Origin: Isohypsibius dastychi
Taxonomy: Eukaryota; Tardigrada; Eutardigrada; Parachela; Isohypsibiidae
Length of the DNA: 45,282 nt
Direction of reading: 5' to 3'
Assembly: GCA_034696485.1 (NCBI GenBank)
Contig: JAQIWT010000049.1
Span: 1 to 45,282, forward strand
Under the pieces are notes generated by a model, which worked only from the letters and a program-made list of their open reading frames with translations, searched no databases and was not told the DNA's origin. How positions within the stretch are numbered: position 1 is the stretch's first letter; every line of letters begins with the position of its first letter. Positions 34,930 to 45,282 of this stretch are shown here, piece after piece. Position numbers and translations under genes: made by a program.

Positions 34930-35901
34930 GATCAAAAAATTTGGAGTGGAAATAATAGTTCTCGGGAGAGATGATGAATATCAACAAGAAAATTTACTGT
35001 GATAATCAGTTCATCCATTACTGCTTTTATGGTAAAAAGAGCAGATTTTTTTCCAGTTCAAGAAAGTTAAGCCTGAGGACCGCGTGGGGAAATTCCGTTC
35101 TGGAAATTCTGTAAATTCGCTAAGTTTCATCACGTTTTTCTAGCACGAGAGAAATGCTGCAGGCGATTCTGCTCATTGTTCTTCTTATGACAGAACAGCA
35201 GAATACCTTGGCCCTTCGAGCAATCTCCTTCGTTAAAGCATGATTCGCCGAAGAAAAAATGGTGGAATAAATAAAACCTACCGTGCAATGCAATGTGATG
35301 TCAGACTTGAAACCACTTGTAGCTAATCGTAGATAAAAACCATACCAAAGTACATTATGTTGGCCATTCATTTTGTTTATTATATATTTCATAATTTCCT
35401 TATACCGGTTTCCTCGGGGAAGGGTGGGGTTCGGACTCCATGTTTATGCGGATTTCAGCTCATTCCAGCAAGAACAAAATCTGTATCATACCGCGTAGCA
35501 AACTGACCTTCCTGCCCTCACAATGTCACTTGCCAACGGCATGAATCAAGTAAAGTTCTTGATGAACATAGGGACAGTAGGGATGGTTTTTAAGGAAAAG
35601 AAACTTTCCAGGGACGAATCCCGGGTATCAATTAATTCTGCATTGGTTCCGACCGGCATTTTTCTGTCCATGCGACTGGATGTGCATTTTGCGAACTTAC
35701 ACGAGTCAACTTTGAACTTGGGTCCAACAAAGTATAATAAGAACTAGACGTATTGCCAGTAATGACTTTATGACGATTTTGAGTGGAACAGACACACATC
35801 ATGATGAGTGACATCCTTTCTCATACGAATACAACACAGAGTTCTCACAGGACACGTTTTTCAAACAACGTTCCATATAACCTGAGTTTCGACAGTCAAG
35901 T
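34930..35901. other. Intergenic upstream of the CAHS gene
   Basis: Must contain the CAHS promoter. No canonical TATA box could be assigned with confidence. The plus-strand frame at 35523-35747 (74 codons) has an ATG but no recognisable feature. Confidence 0.4.
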
Positions 35902-36222
35902 TCAGCAACAGGGTTTTTGTGGACACAACAAACAGGTCACGGAACAGTTTCCATCGCAGTTGGTGGCAGTGCCGTTTGCCAAAGACGTGCTGCTTGTGTT
36001 TTGACATCCAGGACAGTCAGCAACCGCGCATATAGAGCAATATATCGTGGCGGGAAGAACGACGTTCTCATACTGGCAGGAGCTGCAGTTTGATGTCGAT
36101 CCACAACCACATGGGGCACTTGCATTATAAGCACATCCATCGCCAATCGCCGTCTCGCTGCAGCAGCATTCTTTACAGGTTGACCCGTATCCCGTTGTTG
36201 AATTACAAGTCGAACAGCTCAT
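35902..36222 (-). CDS. Small cysteine-rich protein (21 Cys in 106 aa)
   Basis: The frame from ATG 36222 encodes 106 aa with 21 cysteines arranged as CxxC, CCC, CxC and CC groups: MSCSTC, KECCC, CGCG, CSSC, CSIC, CPGC, CLLC and PCC at the end. The spacing is like that of a metal-binding protein (metallothionein-like), though the Tyr, Leu and Ile content is unusual for metallothioneins. There is no signal peptide. An in-frame ATG at 36309 would add 29 residues, but a CAG|GTGAGT donor near 36390 and AG acceptors just before 36222 suggest a 5' UTR intron and the shorter form. It is not related in spacing to the 10-Cys repeat protein. Function unknown. Confidence 0.5.
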   Translation of the reverse strand: MSCSTCNSTTGYGSTCKECCCSETAIGDGCAYNASAPCGCGSTSNCSSCQYENVVLPATIYCSICAVADCPGCQNTSSTSLANGTATNCDGNCSVTCLLCPQKPCC

Positions 36223-37387
36223 AGTCAGTGCCTGGCTGAGTGATGAAGTAGGACTGCTCCAGTTATGCAAAAAGTTCAGTACAATAACGCCCGGGTGTGA
36301 TGTTACCATGGCAGAACACTCAAAACGCAAACAGAGGAGCAACAGCTCGTTGTAATTCTGTAGAATAATTTGAAGGCGATCACTCACCTGCTCGCCATGG
36401 AGGCGCAATAAGCAAAAAGCATCCGCGCATGAATGAATCGAGTTTATCAAATCTATGCAGAAACGGCGGATACGCTATGAGAATATGTTTTCTATTGATA
36501 ACGGGAAGAAGGCGTGAGTTGACGGTGAAAACATTAGGAAACGGACGGAAAGAGAAAAATGAAAACGGACCAAGTCTAGTGTGGTCTACGTGATCATCAT
36601 AGTCGTTTTATCGTTCCAGTTGGTCACTACTGGAGCCGTAAAATCTTTGAGCCATTTTGAGGGTGCTGCAATTCTAAGCCGTTTGCTGACAACTGCGGGT
36701 GAATGGAGTTCGCGCAGCAATTTGACAACTAAGATCGCGAACAAGAGTGCTGAGCAAGAGCTCGGAATAGCTTGAGCTACGCGAGTGGGTTGCGAATAAC
36801 CGAATTCCGAACCTGAAATGAGGAGAATATATAATCATGATAGAATTCTCAGGGGCTCCTCGTCAGCCCACGATAGTGCCAGTGGTGTCATACCCAACTC
36901 ACCTGTGTATGCTACCCTGAACAGCGATTAAATGAACCGCTGCATCTGGTAAATCTCCATAATACTGCATTGACTTTTCGTTTTGAACGTGCATAGTTCA
37001 CAATTATTTGCCACTTAGTTATAGGTGAACTGAAACCTGAGACCTTGGTGTCAGATATGAAAATCGCCTTTAAAGTCACGATTTTCACCGGTATTTCAAT
37101 ACTTCAATTTTTTACTTGGCAAATTCCCCTGCATCCAAAGAACAAACAAATAAGCTGCTCAAAGTATCTGTTTAATCAATATCCGGATTCTTGCTGGTCT
37201 GCCACGTTCGCAGCTCTTGTCCCGATCCTTCTGAAGAGTGAGGGTCAACTATTCAACTCAGCATAACGCTAAAAGCTTCGAAAAGTAGCAGTTCATGTGT
37301 CAATATCGTACTATCGTGCGAGGCAACTCATTTTAGCCTGCAAATTGGTAAGCAACTCTCAATTGCCTCCATTAAAGATTAAATACG
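36223..37387. other. Intergenic between the small Cys-rich gene and chemoreceptor-like gene 2
   Basis: About 1.2 kb. Open frames lack ATG starts or domains (for example 36581-36775, which starts at GTG). It likely holds the 5' regions of both divergent neighbours. Confidence 0.45.
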
Positions 37388-38819
37388 ATGTCTCCAGAAA
37401 AACCGAGCTGCAAGATTGAGCTCGCGTTCTTCCCACAGGTACCATTACTGAAGCTGATCGGGATTCTTCCAGAAAGCCCCCCAGGAAATACCGCTGTACA
37501 AATAAGCAGAAAATGCGTCAAGTCCATCTTTTTGGTGATTCTCTTGTCCGGAATATTCATCGCCTTCGCGCTCCAGTTCGCCTCGACAATCTACAGCCTG
37601 ATCACATCAAGTGGCACGACAGAGACAACGAACCCCTTATTCGACGCCATTGTTCAGACCCCATATTCATTCATGAACTTCAGAGTGTTTATCGTTCTAG
37701 CAGTTTTTGCAACCAGAAAATCCAAATGGCAACAGTTGGTCGGGGAACTGCGCGGATTACTGGTAATAAGTACTCTCTCAACCGTCGAAATTCTTACCGA
37801 AGCGCGAATATTCTCGATTTCTGCTACCATTGCGACATTTCTACTGGTTGCGCTCACCACTTCTCTGAACTGGATCCTGGTTATTTATTTCATATTGGGA
37901 ACCATGGATGACCCCCTAAGTGCTCCCGGGTACATGTTCCCCCTAACCTCTATCCCCTTGACATTTTATCACGCGCTGTGGATTTCCACGTTATTTTGCG
38001 ATATTCCATTTGCGTTCGTTCAGTTCATATATTTGTGCATCATGGTTATCTCCATTATACTCCGTGCTGTCGTCCAAGACTTGAACAAATCGATCGAACG
38101 CCTGACCATTCGGCTGAAAAACCCGGCCACAGAGAACCTCGAATCTTTCAAGTTCGAAATCGGTTTTCTTCTCAGGCTATATGATAAAATCAACGCAACC
38201 ATGGTTCGGTTTTGCGAAACATTTGGAACTGTTTTCTTTCTGCTTTATATTTTTGATATGATGACGACATTGGCCTACATTACAACCCTCCTCGCTTCAC
38301 AACCTGATGAGTTCCGAGTGGCTGCCTATTCCGTTAACACATGGAACACGTTTGCATTCTTGTTTTATGCGGCCGGCTTCCTCATCCCACAAATTCAGTT
38401 GCATGAAGAGGTGAGATCCGGTTTGAATTAATTTCGAGAAAGTGCTGAGTGGGCTGGGGTTTTCAGGGTTTACAAATTCAGCACCGAATAAGTCAACTGA
38501 CAATGCAAACTGTTATGCGAATCGATAGCCCTGAAGGATCTCGACTGCACAAGGTCACACAGGCCTTTCGGAAAATGTGTATTGATCGGCCCATCGTGTT
38601 TGAGGGTGGAAAAGTGCTCCATGCTACGCGATTGCTCTTCATTACGGTGAGTGTTTGATGGTTTTATCCTTTTACTGAGAACACGTTACCATAAAGATGT
38701 TCATTTAACAGAGCTTCACGGTGTGCCTGTCGTTTGCGGTCGTCACCTACGAAGTTCTCGCCAAGACACCAGTTGATTCATGCACTCCTGCAAGCGCATC
38801 AGTAAACACTACTCACTGA
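37388..38819 (+). CDS. Gustatory-receptor-like 7TM protein, paralogue 2
   Basis: Three exons encode 436 aa: 37388-38410, 38467-38646 (60 codons) and 38712-38819, with introns of 56 and 65 bp, both phase 0. It has seven or so hydrophobic helices, a charged loop at about residues 225-255 (RLTIRLKNPATENLESF), and a pre-TM7 block ending HATRLLFIT. The last helix reads SFAVVTYEVLAK, where TY corresponds to the first two residues of the GR-family TYxxxxxQF signature but QF is absent. Exon number, phases and the 60-codon penultimate exon are identical to those of the gene at 20171-21531. The expected role is an ion-channel-type chemoreceptor in sensory neurons or gut (inference). No ligand can be assigned. 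Confidence 0.75.
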
Positions 38820-39391
38820 GAAAAACGCCTCTGAAACAAGAGGCCTCGGAAATAATGGACGATCTGGTTCCAATCTGATTGCGATCTCAAGCAATAATGC
38901 GTGCAGTTTGTCAGGTCATACGTCACATGCAAGATGAGCATACAGCGGATCGCACCCCCCAAAGGACACATGATTTCTACAAAACAGGAATTTCTCTTCA
39001 CAACGTTACTCCATTTCAATGATGTATGCTCATAAACAGTCAAGAAAATATTCTATTCTAACACCATTGTGTGACACGATAAAAGGTGTAACCATCTTAA
39101 GTTTGGCTAATAATGTTTCGAAATAACTTTCCGAATTCCTTTATTTTTCGGGAAGCCTCAACGGCAGTTTTACAAGGAAGATGCATGACTAATCTACAAT
39201 CTACTGTAGTAGTCGAGTTCGGATGAATTTGCGTCAGAAACTTTGATCATTCGCTGCTCGTAACCTAATCCACTGCTTCGCCTCTCCCTAACAAGACCAG
39301 CAACTTTACGGATAAACAATATTGTCGCTGCAGGCTTTGTGCGCAAGAATATTTGAATAACAAGACAGTCTAAGTACACCAGTTTCTCTCA
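38820..39391. other. Intergenic, nothing recognised
   Basis: About 570 bp. Includes the 3' UTR of chemoreceptor-like gene 2. No exon with a signal peptide that could begin the downstream LRR frame was found. Confidence 0.45.
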
Positions 39392-40053
39392 GCATTGCAA
39401 CCCGGAATCATGATGCCTTCTTGTTTTTGGAGAATGTGGAAGAGACGATGCCAGTCAGCCCAGCGCAGCTCACAGTTGGATACACAGGAGAGCTCAGAGC
39501 TGCTTCGTTCAAGCCAGTTTCACGCACTCTCATCCAACTGGATCTCCTGTGGGTCAACGATTTTGATTGTGACAAACTGAAGGTGTTATCACTGCAAAAT
39601 TTGCTTCATCTGGCATTCCGAATGGGCAACAAAGTCACCATCAAAAAAGACAGTTTCAAGAATTTCCAAAAATTGCGCCTTCTACGGTTTTACTTGACTA
39701 CTATCGCCTCCATTGAACAAGAAGCTTTTCAAGAGCTGGGCAATTTGAAGATGATTGCTTTTGATCATGGAATCACGGCACCACTTTCTGAAGACTATGA
39801 GGCCCATATCAGAAGGCTGCATTGTAGCTCACGCTATGCCTGGCTACGACAGTATCTCGCAGAGCGCCCGGAACTTACTCAACCACGGCGACCAGATGAG
39901 ATTTTCCCAATCAGTGCGGCGTCACTGTTTACTTTGTCAGGATTTCGAGAGTCTCCTGAACTTTCGAGGCATGAAGCGAATTTCCCAGCTGATTGTGAGC
40001 AGAATGACCTGAAAGGAGAGGACAGCCAGGTGGATTTTTCGGTTAATAGTTAG
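39392..40053 (+). CDS. Leucine-rich-repeat protein, partial, with LRRCT-like end
   Basis: The frame opens behind a pyrimidine-rich AG (TTTCTCTCAG, ending 39391) and stops at 40053, about 220 aa. It shows two or three LRR units: FKNFQKLRLLRF, then EQEAFQELGNLKMIAF. A Cys-containing cap follows (HIRRLHCSSRYAWLRQYLAE), resembling an LRRCT where CxxxxAWLRxxL follows the last repeat. The first in-frame ATG (39448) would remove part of the repeat region, so an upstream exon with signal peptide is expected but was not found. It may be a decayed fragment. LRR proteins of this kind are usually extracellular binding or adhesion proteins. Confidence 0.45.
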
Positions 40054-40442
40054 AAAGGAGCTATGGTGCTAGTATATGGTCTTCGTTAACTCTATCAGTT
40101 CTGGTTCAGAACTTCAGTTTCTTCAGATTTGCTAGAACTGTTAAATCTTCTGCATAAACCACAACTAACCGCTCGAACCAGGGTTGCGTTATTTCCAACC
40201 ATCAAACGTTTGAAACAGGTCGACGAAAAACATCTGAGAATTTCTGTGTCGATTGGAGAAAACTCACAGTGCGCAACAAAAACAATCGGTTTTGTCGAGA
40301 TGATTTTTCAGTCCGTTACGAAGGTTTGTTCAAAGCAGACATAGCCTGACGCTCAAAGAACTGTCCCTCTTTATTCATAGTGTTCTTGTATTGATCAGTT
40401 TTGTTCGCCGTTTCAAATAACACAAAAGTAGTTGTTTGGTTT
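40054..40442. other. Intergenic between LRR fragment and cathepsin L 3' end
   Basis: No further exon of the LRR frame was recognised. A 71-codon frame at 40129-40344 has no domain. Confidence 0.4.
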
Positions 40443-40448
40443 TTATTT
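40443..40448 (-). terminator. Polyadenylation signal of the cathepsin L gene
   Basis: AATAAA on the minus strand, about 55 bp beyond the TAA stop at 40503. Confidence 0.55.
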
Positions 40449-40502
40449 CTGCGCTCCAGTTCTCACATTTTTAAGCCACAGACTCAGAAATAATCAGATC
40501 GA

Positions 40503-41992
40503 TTAGACGGTTGGATAGCTGGACGCGGTGGCAATACCTATAAAGAGCACATATTCAGACCGGTAATAATCATGTCAGAACAAAACCAGTGTTGACTTAC
40601 CACATTGGTTGTCCTTGTTTCGGGACATCAGAATGTAACCGCTATAACGAAAAATGGGTTGAAATCCCATGATTTTCAGACAGAAAGCAAATATCTTACT
40701 TGACTCCCCAATCTGCACCCCATGAGTTCTTGACAATGTAATAATCTCCCCCAGTGGGATCAGTTCCGTAACCGACAGCCAAGACACCGTGGTCAAGCTG
40801 AGTGCTGGAGCATGCGGGCTCGTTGTAAACTCCACCAGAGTAGAGCTGGAAAGAATCTTGCGAAGCATCAATGGCCTAAAAAACCGAAATCACATCAAAA
40901 ACCATCAACATAAATTTGTGACCTTTGTACTCACAACACTGATCGGTCCAACGGTAGCAATGGCGGTAGTCAGAGCTGAAAAGACAGCAGTTATGAAATA
41001 CAGCAAAATATCACGTGGCGGCCTTAGTTCTGACCATTCTCATCTCCGCTGGTGACATCAACGAAACCGGTATCTTCAGCTGCTTTCTTCGATGGAGCGT
41101 ATTGGCAATCACCATCTTCAGCGGTGTAAGGATAGTCCTTCTCGGTTTCAATACCCTTTTCCTTGATGTAGGTGAAAGCCTGATCCATCAGACCTCCGTT
41201 GCAGCCGTCATTTCCCTGATCTTGTGAGCAGTCGACCAAGTTCTGCTCGGAGAGCGAAGGAAGTTTGCCGGTCTTGCGGAAAGTTTGTCCCTCGAGAGAT
41301 CCGGTGGTCGAAAAGGCCCAGCAGCTACCGCATTGACCCTGATCTTTGACGGGGGTTACGTATCCCTTTGTTCGCCAGTCAACAGAGTCAGGAATCTCGG
41401 TGTTGAGAGGAGCCATGAATTTGCTGCCGGATTTCTTGGCCGATTGTTTATAGCCGTTCATGATTTCAACGAATTCCGAGTTGGTCTACAAGACAAAAGA
41501 CCTGAAGTATTGCATTTGAACATTCAAGTTTTTAGTGAAGTTCTTGGTCCATATAAATGGTCAGTATTGTTTTTCTCAAAAGTCTATCATTTTTCTTCTG
41601 ATTTTTCTGCTTTTTGTTTTATAATTTCCAGCGGAGCAAATTCGTTGAAGATTTTCATGGACTGCATAACATATTCATACCATATCTCCGTATTTGTTCA
41701 TTCCCAAAGTGTAGGTGACTTCGCCGAGGCTGTGTCGGAGGTTGTGGTGGGCGATCTTCTTCAAGTTCATCTCCCAGATTCCACGGCGTCTGTTCTCTTC
41801 GGCATCATTCTCGTAATTCTTGACTGAAAAATGATAAACATGTCACGCTGCTGAATTGAGCTCCCACTTCTTCGTCTCACCATGTTTTGTCTTGTACGCC
41901 TCCCAGTCCTCGTCGAATTCAGCATTGAAATGCGATCGAGTAACAGCTGCAGCTGCGACACCAATAAGAACGACCAAAATGAGAAATTTCAT
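40503..41992 (-). CDS. Cathepsin L cysteine protease precursor
   Basis: Seven exons encode 332 aa: 41992-41881, 41823-41681, 41485-41035, 40975-40935, 40875-40700, 40641-40601 and 40537-40503, all phases consistent. The signal peptide is [16 protein letters not shown]. The I29 inhibitory propeptide has an ERFNIN-like helix ([19 protein letters not shown]) and a GNFD-like site (MNKYGDM). The mature papain-type domain begins near IPDSVDW. The active site is complete: oxyanion Gln134 in QGQCGSCW, Cys140, His278 in [11 protein letters not shown] and Asn299 in KNSWG. It ends [14 protein letters not shown], as typical of cathepsin L. It acts in lysosomes or as a secreted digestive enzyme. The length equals the usual 330-340 aa, and nothing is broken. 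Confidence 0.96.
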
Positions 41993-43041
41993 TTTGAGGA
42001 ATGAGGTAGTTCAAATGAAGGAGAAGACACCACCAAATCTAAATGATAAGACTGTGCAAATATTCTTCAGCTTATATATTACATATTCACCACCAGAGTG
42101 GATCATATGGTTTCAAACACCTCGTGAGGAAGATAACGTAAAGCCTGACTTCACCATTGTCAATAACAGTGAAACAACTGATAATATTCAACTGAAAAGC
42201 ATGACCTCCCTAGATGTGCCATTGAACGGAGTAGACTTGACCGGAATGTACTGTCTAGAGTTTGCTGCGTCAGCTATGGCACGAGATGTTCCGTTAAACT
42301 TGAGACTCACACTGCTGCGGGGTCGAATGGACCATTGGAAGTGCGAGTGTTACTGTATTGTTGTTTCCACGGAATCAGCCAGAAATCACTCAGCTAGTTC
42401 GTCTTAAATTTCAATTTCAGCTAGCATCTTAGTAACGTTTACGAATTTTCTGTGCACTTTTTTGTGGTCAGCTTGGATGCTCAAATTTAATCCGCTAAGG
42501 GTTGGGATCCAGGCGGGATAGGTGTAACACAAACTTTTTTAGGTGGGTTTTTTGTCTGGAGTCTCTTGGTCAGAGAAGCACACACTAAAATCCCACACCT
42601 AGTAAGCGGGGTAGTCATTCGGAAAAATCAGTTTCTCACACCATTTTTCCTTAACCTTTTACACCCGCATATGGAGCTGGGAAGAGCGATAACGCGAACA
42701 TCTTGAAATACATACAGCATTGCTAAGTTAATTAGTCCCTAATTGTTAGTCTGCAATACTGATCAGCTCATGGATTTATTCCAAGAACCCATGAGTCTGG
42801 TACAACATAGATGACGCGTAAGACTTTTGCTTCCTGAAAAACGAGTTCATGTGTTTGGTGGATTACAAATATGTGTTGGTCCTGTAAACCCCCTACTTCC
42901 GAAGAATCTCGTCAAGTTACACCGTCAAGTTACACCGAGTATACAGTAGTGCGCTTGGTCTGTTAGATCAGGAGCGGAAATTCTCAAATTGCCTGAAAAT
43001 GACCTCACACTTCGGTGTCAAATCACTCATAAAGCCAATGG
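41993..43041. other. Intergenic upstream of cathepsin L
   Basis: Contains the cathepsin L promoter and the 3' flank of the SLC46-like gene. A plus-strand frame reaching 42407 has an acceptable length but no ATG outside the cathepsin exon shadow and no domain, so it is not called. Confidence 0.45.
42071..42078 (-). promoter_or_regulatory. TATA box of cathepsin L
   Basis: TATATAAG on the minus strand, about 80 bp upstream of the ATG at 41992, a normal position allowing a 5' UTR of about 50 nt. Confidence 0.55.
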
Positions 43042-44865
43042 TTATATTTCCCGCTTTTTGTGTCTCATTGACAAATCAACGTACGCAAAAACCGCCAAGG
43101 CGGGTATAACAAAAAACCCGCCAACAGCAAAACAGCAACCAGGCCACCAACTATTGGTAGCCGTAAAAATCTCAGTAAAAATCGCAGATCCAATCAACGG
43201 TGTCATGGTGCTCAAAGATGCAACAAGTGACATGACCTTCCCGATTTCGTCCGCATCGACCATCTCCGTCACAAGCGAGTTGACGCTGACCATCTGGACG
43301 ACTTTAAACACGCCCACTGCGCTCGCTGTGTAGACCATCCAGTCAGACTTTGCGATGGCCAGACCGTAAAAATTCAAAATGGCGGACAGACACGAGATAA
43401 TTGCTAACGTTGCATCGTTCATTCCGACAGCCTTGCTCAAGATCAGAACGCCGAAGCTGGTAGTGAACGCCATCGCGATTCCCTGAATGCATGAGAACAT
43501 GGTGAAGAATTCGAGGTTCCAGAAAAACGGCTTGAACTCCAAAAACACCTGCAACAGCGGCAAATCACCTACAACAGAAGCCGTTTCACAATATCAGTGA
43601 CCTAAGCAGGATTGCGTAAATTACCGTTTAGTGATACTCCCGAAATCAAAACGGAAAACATAATCAACCAAATCAATTTTCGGTTGTTATTTTTCCGCTT
43701 CTTCTTCAACAGATCGACATAACTAGTCAGTCTTCTCATGGTAAAAATCGTCCCAGGATGAAAAACATGAGATAATTTGGCTTTGCGTGGATGCAGGTCC
43801 TTGATTACCAGTGTGATGTAAACAAAGGTCACGACAAGTGTTCCGAGAACGACATAAAAAGGGGCGGTAATTCCAACGTTGATCATTAAGTAGCTTCCCA
43901 AGACTTGACCACCATTTCCAACTAGGATCAGGACGCCGTTCACTGCAGCCATATTTATCGCTCTGTTTTCGTTTGTGGTGTGGTCTCCAACGTAGCTGTA
44001 AATGGCCATCTGCGAGACTGTTAATCCGCCTGTTATACACTGAATGACAAAAAGGTTTGTTATTTTGGTGGGAAGATCTGTTATGAGAAAATTATGCCTA
44101 CTATTAACGCGGGTGGAATGAGCATAATGGCTGGATGAACTGGAAATATGGCGCATATGAGTAACACCAAACTGTAGAGCGTCACTCCGACAAGCGGTAC
44201 GAGCATTGGCAGTTTACGCCCGAAATCATCGCTCCATGAACCTGGAGATAACTTTGGCAGTGTAAAATGTATTTTTTGGGAATTGAGCTGAATAAGTGTA
44301 TATTCAAGACCAGGGTCGGCAATATCCGTCAATGAACTTGTACTCTTTTATAAATCCACTTGTTTTCCGATCACCCAACCCACCCCCCCCCCCCCCTGTC
44401 TTACAACATGGTTTGGGAAAAAGTAAAGCGAATGGAGTCATTCTTCAATTAAACGCACCCAGAACCACAGAAAAGAAGATGGCCGGGATACTGGCGATGA
44501 GAGTTGAGCACAAGCTGTATTGCGCCACGGAGTTCTGAACCAGGTGGCCTTCTGTGGCATAGGATGCGTTGTCCAGATTATTGCAAATCGCATCGGGATA
44601 TCCGAGGCCTTTCTGGCAAACCTATATCATCAAGTTGTTCTACTGTAGTTTGCACTGAAAACTGGATGGAAAATGTTCACAGTACTCTGAGTTTGAGAAG
44701 TTCCAACGTCACCGGAGCACACATTCCATATCCCAGTCCCAAGAGAGCCATCAGTGGAGCTGCGCGAATAGCTGAATAATAACCATACGATTGGACTGTC
44801 GGGGCTTGGATTTCTTCAGCATCGTCCTCCGCTAAAAGACGTTTGGTATCGGTGATTTCGGACAT
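43042..44865 (-). CDS. SLC46-like MFS transporter, apparent 1-nt frameshift
   Basis: Four exons: 44865-44686, 44621-44459, 44241-43625 and 43568-43042. Together they would give about 495 aa, close to SLC46A1-3 (about 450-475 aa). Features: a first helix after an acidic dileucine-bearing N-terminus (KRLLAEDDAEE); an extracellular loop with paired Cys and N-glycosylation site (NNLDNAS); the MFS signature GSWSDDFGRKLPML after TM2; ITGGL...YSYVGDHT around TM4/5; and a C-terminal half with TM7-12 ending AYVDLSMRHKKREI. Exon lengths sum to 3n+2: within exon 3 the frame shifts at the AAAA run 44088-44091 (TTTT on the minus strand). One extra T would join the frames through a continuous helix. This is either an assembly or sequencing error or a real disabling change. 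Substrate unknown; relatives move folates and related solutes with protons. Confidence 0.8.
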
Positions 44866-45230
44866 GATGGATAAAGCACAACAGTGACTCAAATCTACGG
44901 CTTTTCTAGATAGATCAGATCATTCCATCTCAAATCTTCGTTACAAATATAAGTGTTCCGGCGGGATTGATGATGGAAAAAAGCACTAGATCATTTGGGG
45001 AATATGCTTGGGTTTCTCATCAAAAAGACTAGTCGTTTATTCACATGCTTCCATTTTTGACATATCTTGTCCTGAGATAACGTTTTGTTTTGGCCACGAA
45101 TGTCGAACAATATTTCAAAGAGCAGCAAGCTATCAGCAACTCCGTTCAATGGTGGATGGTAAATCTGCTCGACATGTGCATCGTGACGCAGAAAGTTTTC
45201 AAGCATTTCCCTGATTAATTAGGACAAGGA
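44866..45230. other. Intergenic upstream of the SLC46-like gene
   Basis: Probably promoter of the SLC46-like gene. The minus-strand frame at 44991-45206 has no recognisable domain and is not called. Confidence 0.4.
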
Positions 45231-45282
45231 CAGTGGTGGAACTCCGGGGGGGGGGGGGGGGGTAGGGGGGGTAATTTACCCC
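45231..45282. mobile_element. Left end of a hAT-like MITE, cut by the window edge
   Basis: CAGTGGTGGAACTCC followed by a long G tract. The first nine bases equal the terminus of the MITE at 22037-22191, and both have a homopolymer G/C tract near an end. The other end and the target duplication lie outside the window. Confidence 0.5.

Noticed and set aside
36581-36775. Plus-strand frame with a signal-like hydrophobic start
   Set aside because: It begins at GTG and the upstream ATG frame hits a stop. No conservation cue.
41856-42407. Plus-strand 183-codon frame across the cathepsin L start
   Set aside because: Its first part is antisense to cathepsin exon 1 and the rest has no domain.
44380-44396. 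Poly-C tract in an intron of the SLC46-like gene
   Set aside because: Simple homopolymer; no inverted end or duplication.
44991-45206. 71-codon minus-strand frame near the window end
   Set aside because: No recognisable motif, and an intergenic setting.
1-45282. tRNA, rRNA or CRISPR features, and bacterial-style operons
   Set aside because: No cloverleaf with proper A/B boxes, no rRNA blocks and no regularly spaced repeats. All real genes are spliced or eukaryotic in type.

Overview
This is metazoan nuclear DNA with short spliced introns (many of 50-100 bp), moderate GC and small MITE-like transposons. The best taxonomic marker is a four-exon gene at 33601-34929 that encodes a CAHS (cytosolic abundant heat-soluble) protein. 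This desiccation-tolerance family is known only from tardigrades, so the window is almost certainly from a eutardigrade. The species cannot be fixed from sequence alone.

Layout. 1-3048: no gene seen, one TA-flanked MITE. 3049-4325 (-): TMEM121-like membrane protein. 4326-5142: intergenic, with a strong hairpin. 5143-7758 (+): CYP3-clan cytochrome P450 in about 14 exons. 7930-10012 (-): multipass membrane RING-H2 E3 ligase candidate. 10495-13034 (+): FAM234/ITFG3-like FG-GAP protein, head to head with the RING gene. 13035-17033: intergenic, holding a 493-bp hAT-type MITE with a perfect 8-bp target duplication. 17034-19563 (+): neuropeptide-type class A GPCR. 20171-21531 (-): gustatory-receptor-like protein. 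21532-23524: intergenic, with a second hAT MITE. 23525-24660 (-): truncated, frameshifted copy of a Cys-rich repeat gene. 24671-24772: cluster of a short motif at the copy's breakpoint. About 24930-26205: 5'-truncated tyrosine-recombinase retroelement with Ngaro/DIRS-like 3' repeats. 27423-29915 (-): intact 830-aa secreted protein built from eleven 10-cysteine repeats. 29916-33600: no confident gene, two foldback elements. 33601-34929 (-): CAHS. 35902-36222 (-): small 21-Cys protein. 37388-38819 (+): second gustatory-receptor-like gene. About 39392-40053 (+): LRR/LRRCT fragment. 40503-41992 (-): complete cathepsin L. 43042-44865 (-): SLC46-like MFS transporter with an apparent 1-nt frameshift. 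45231-45282: start of another hAT-like end, cut by the window edge.

The genes do not form one pathway. They are unrelated single-copy-looking loci, plus two paralogue pairs: the two chemoreceptor-like genes, and the 10-Cys repeat gene with its decayed copy. The most novel material is the 10-cysteine repeat protein and its decayed neighbour, followed by the chemoreceptor pair with identical 3' gene structure and the recombinase retroelement remnant. Exon limits were read by hand from GT/AG sites, reading frame and family conservation. They have not been checked against transcripts.
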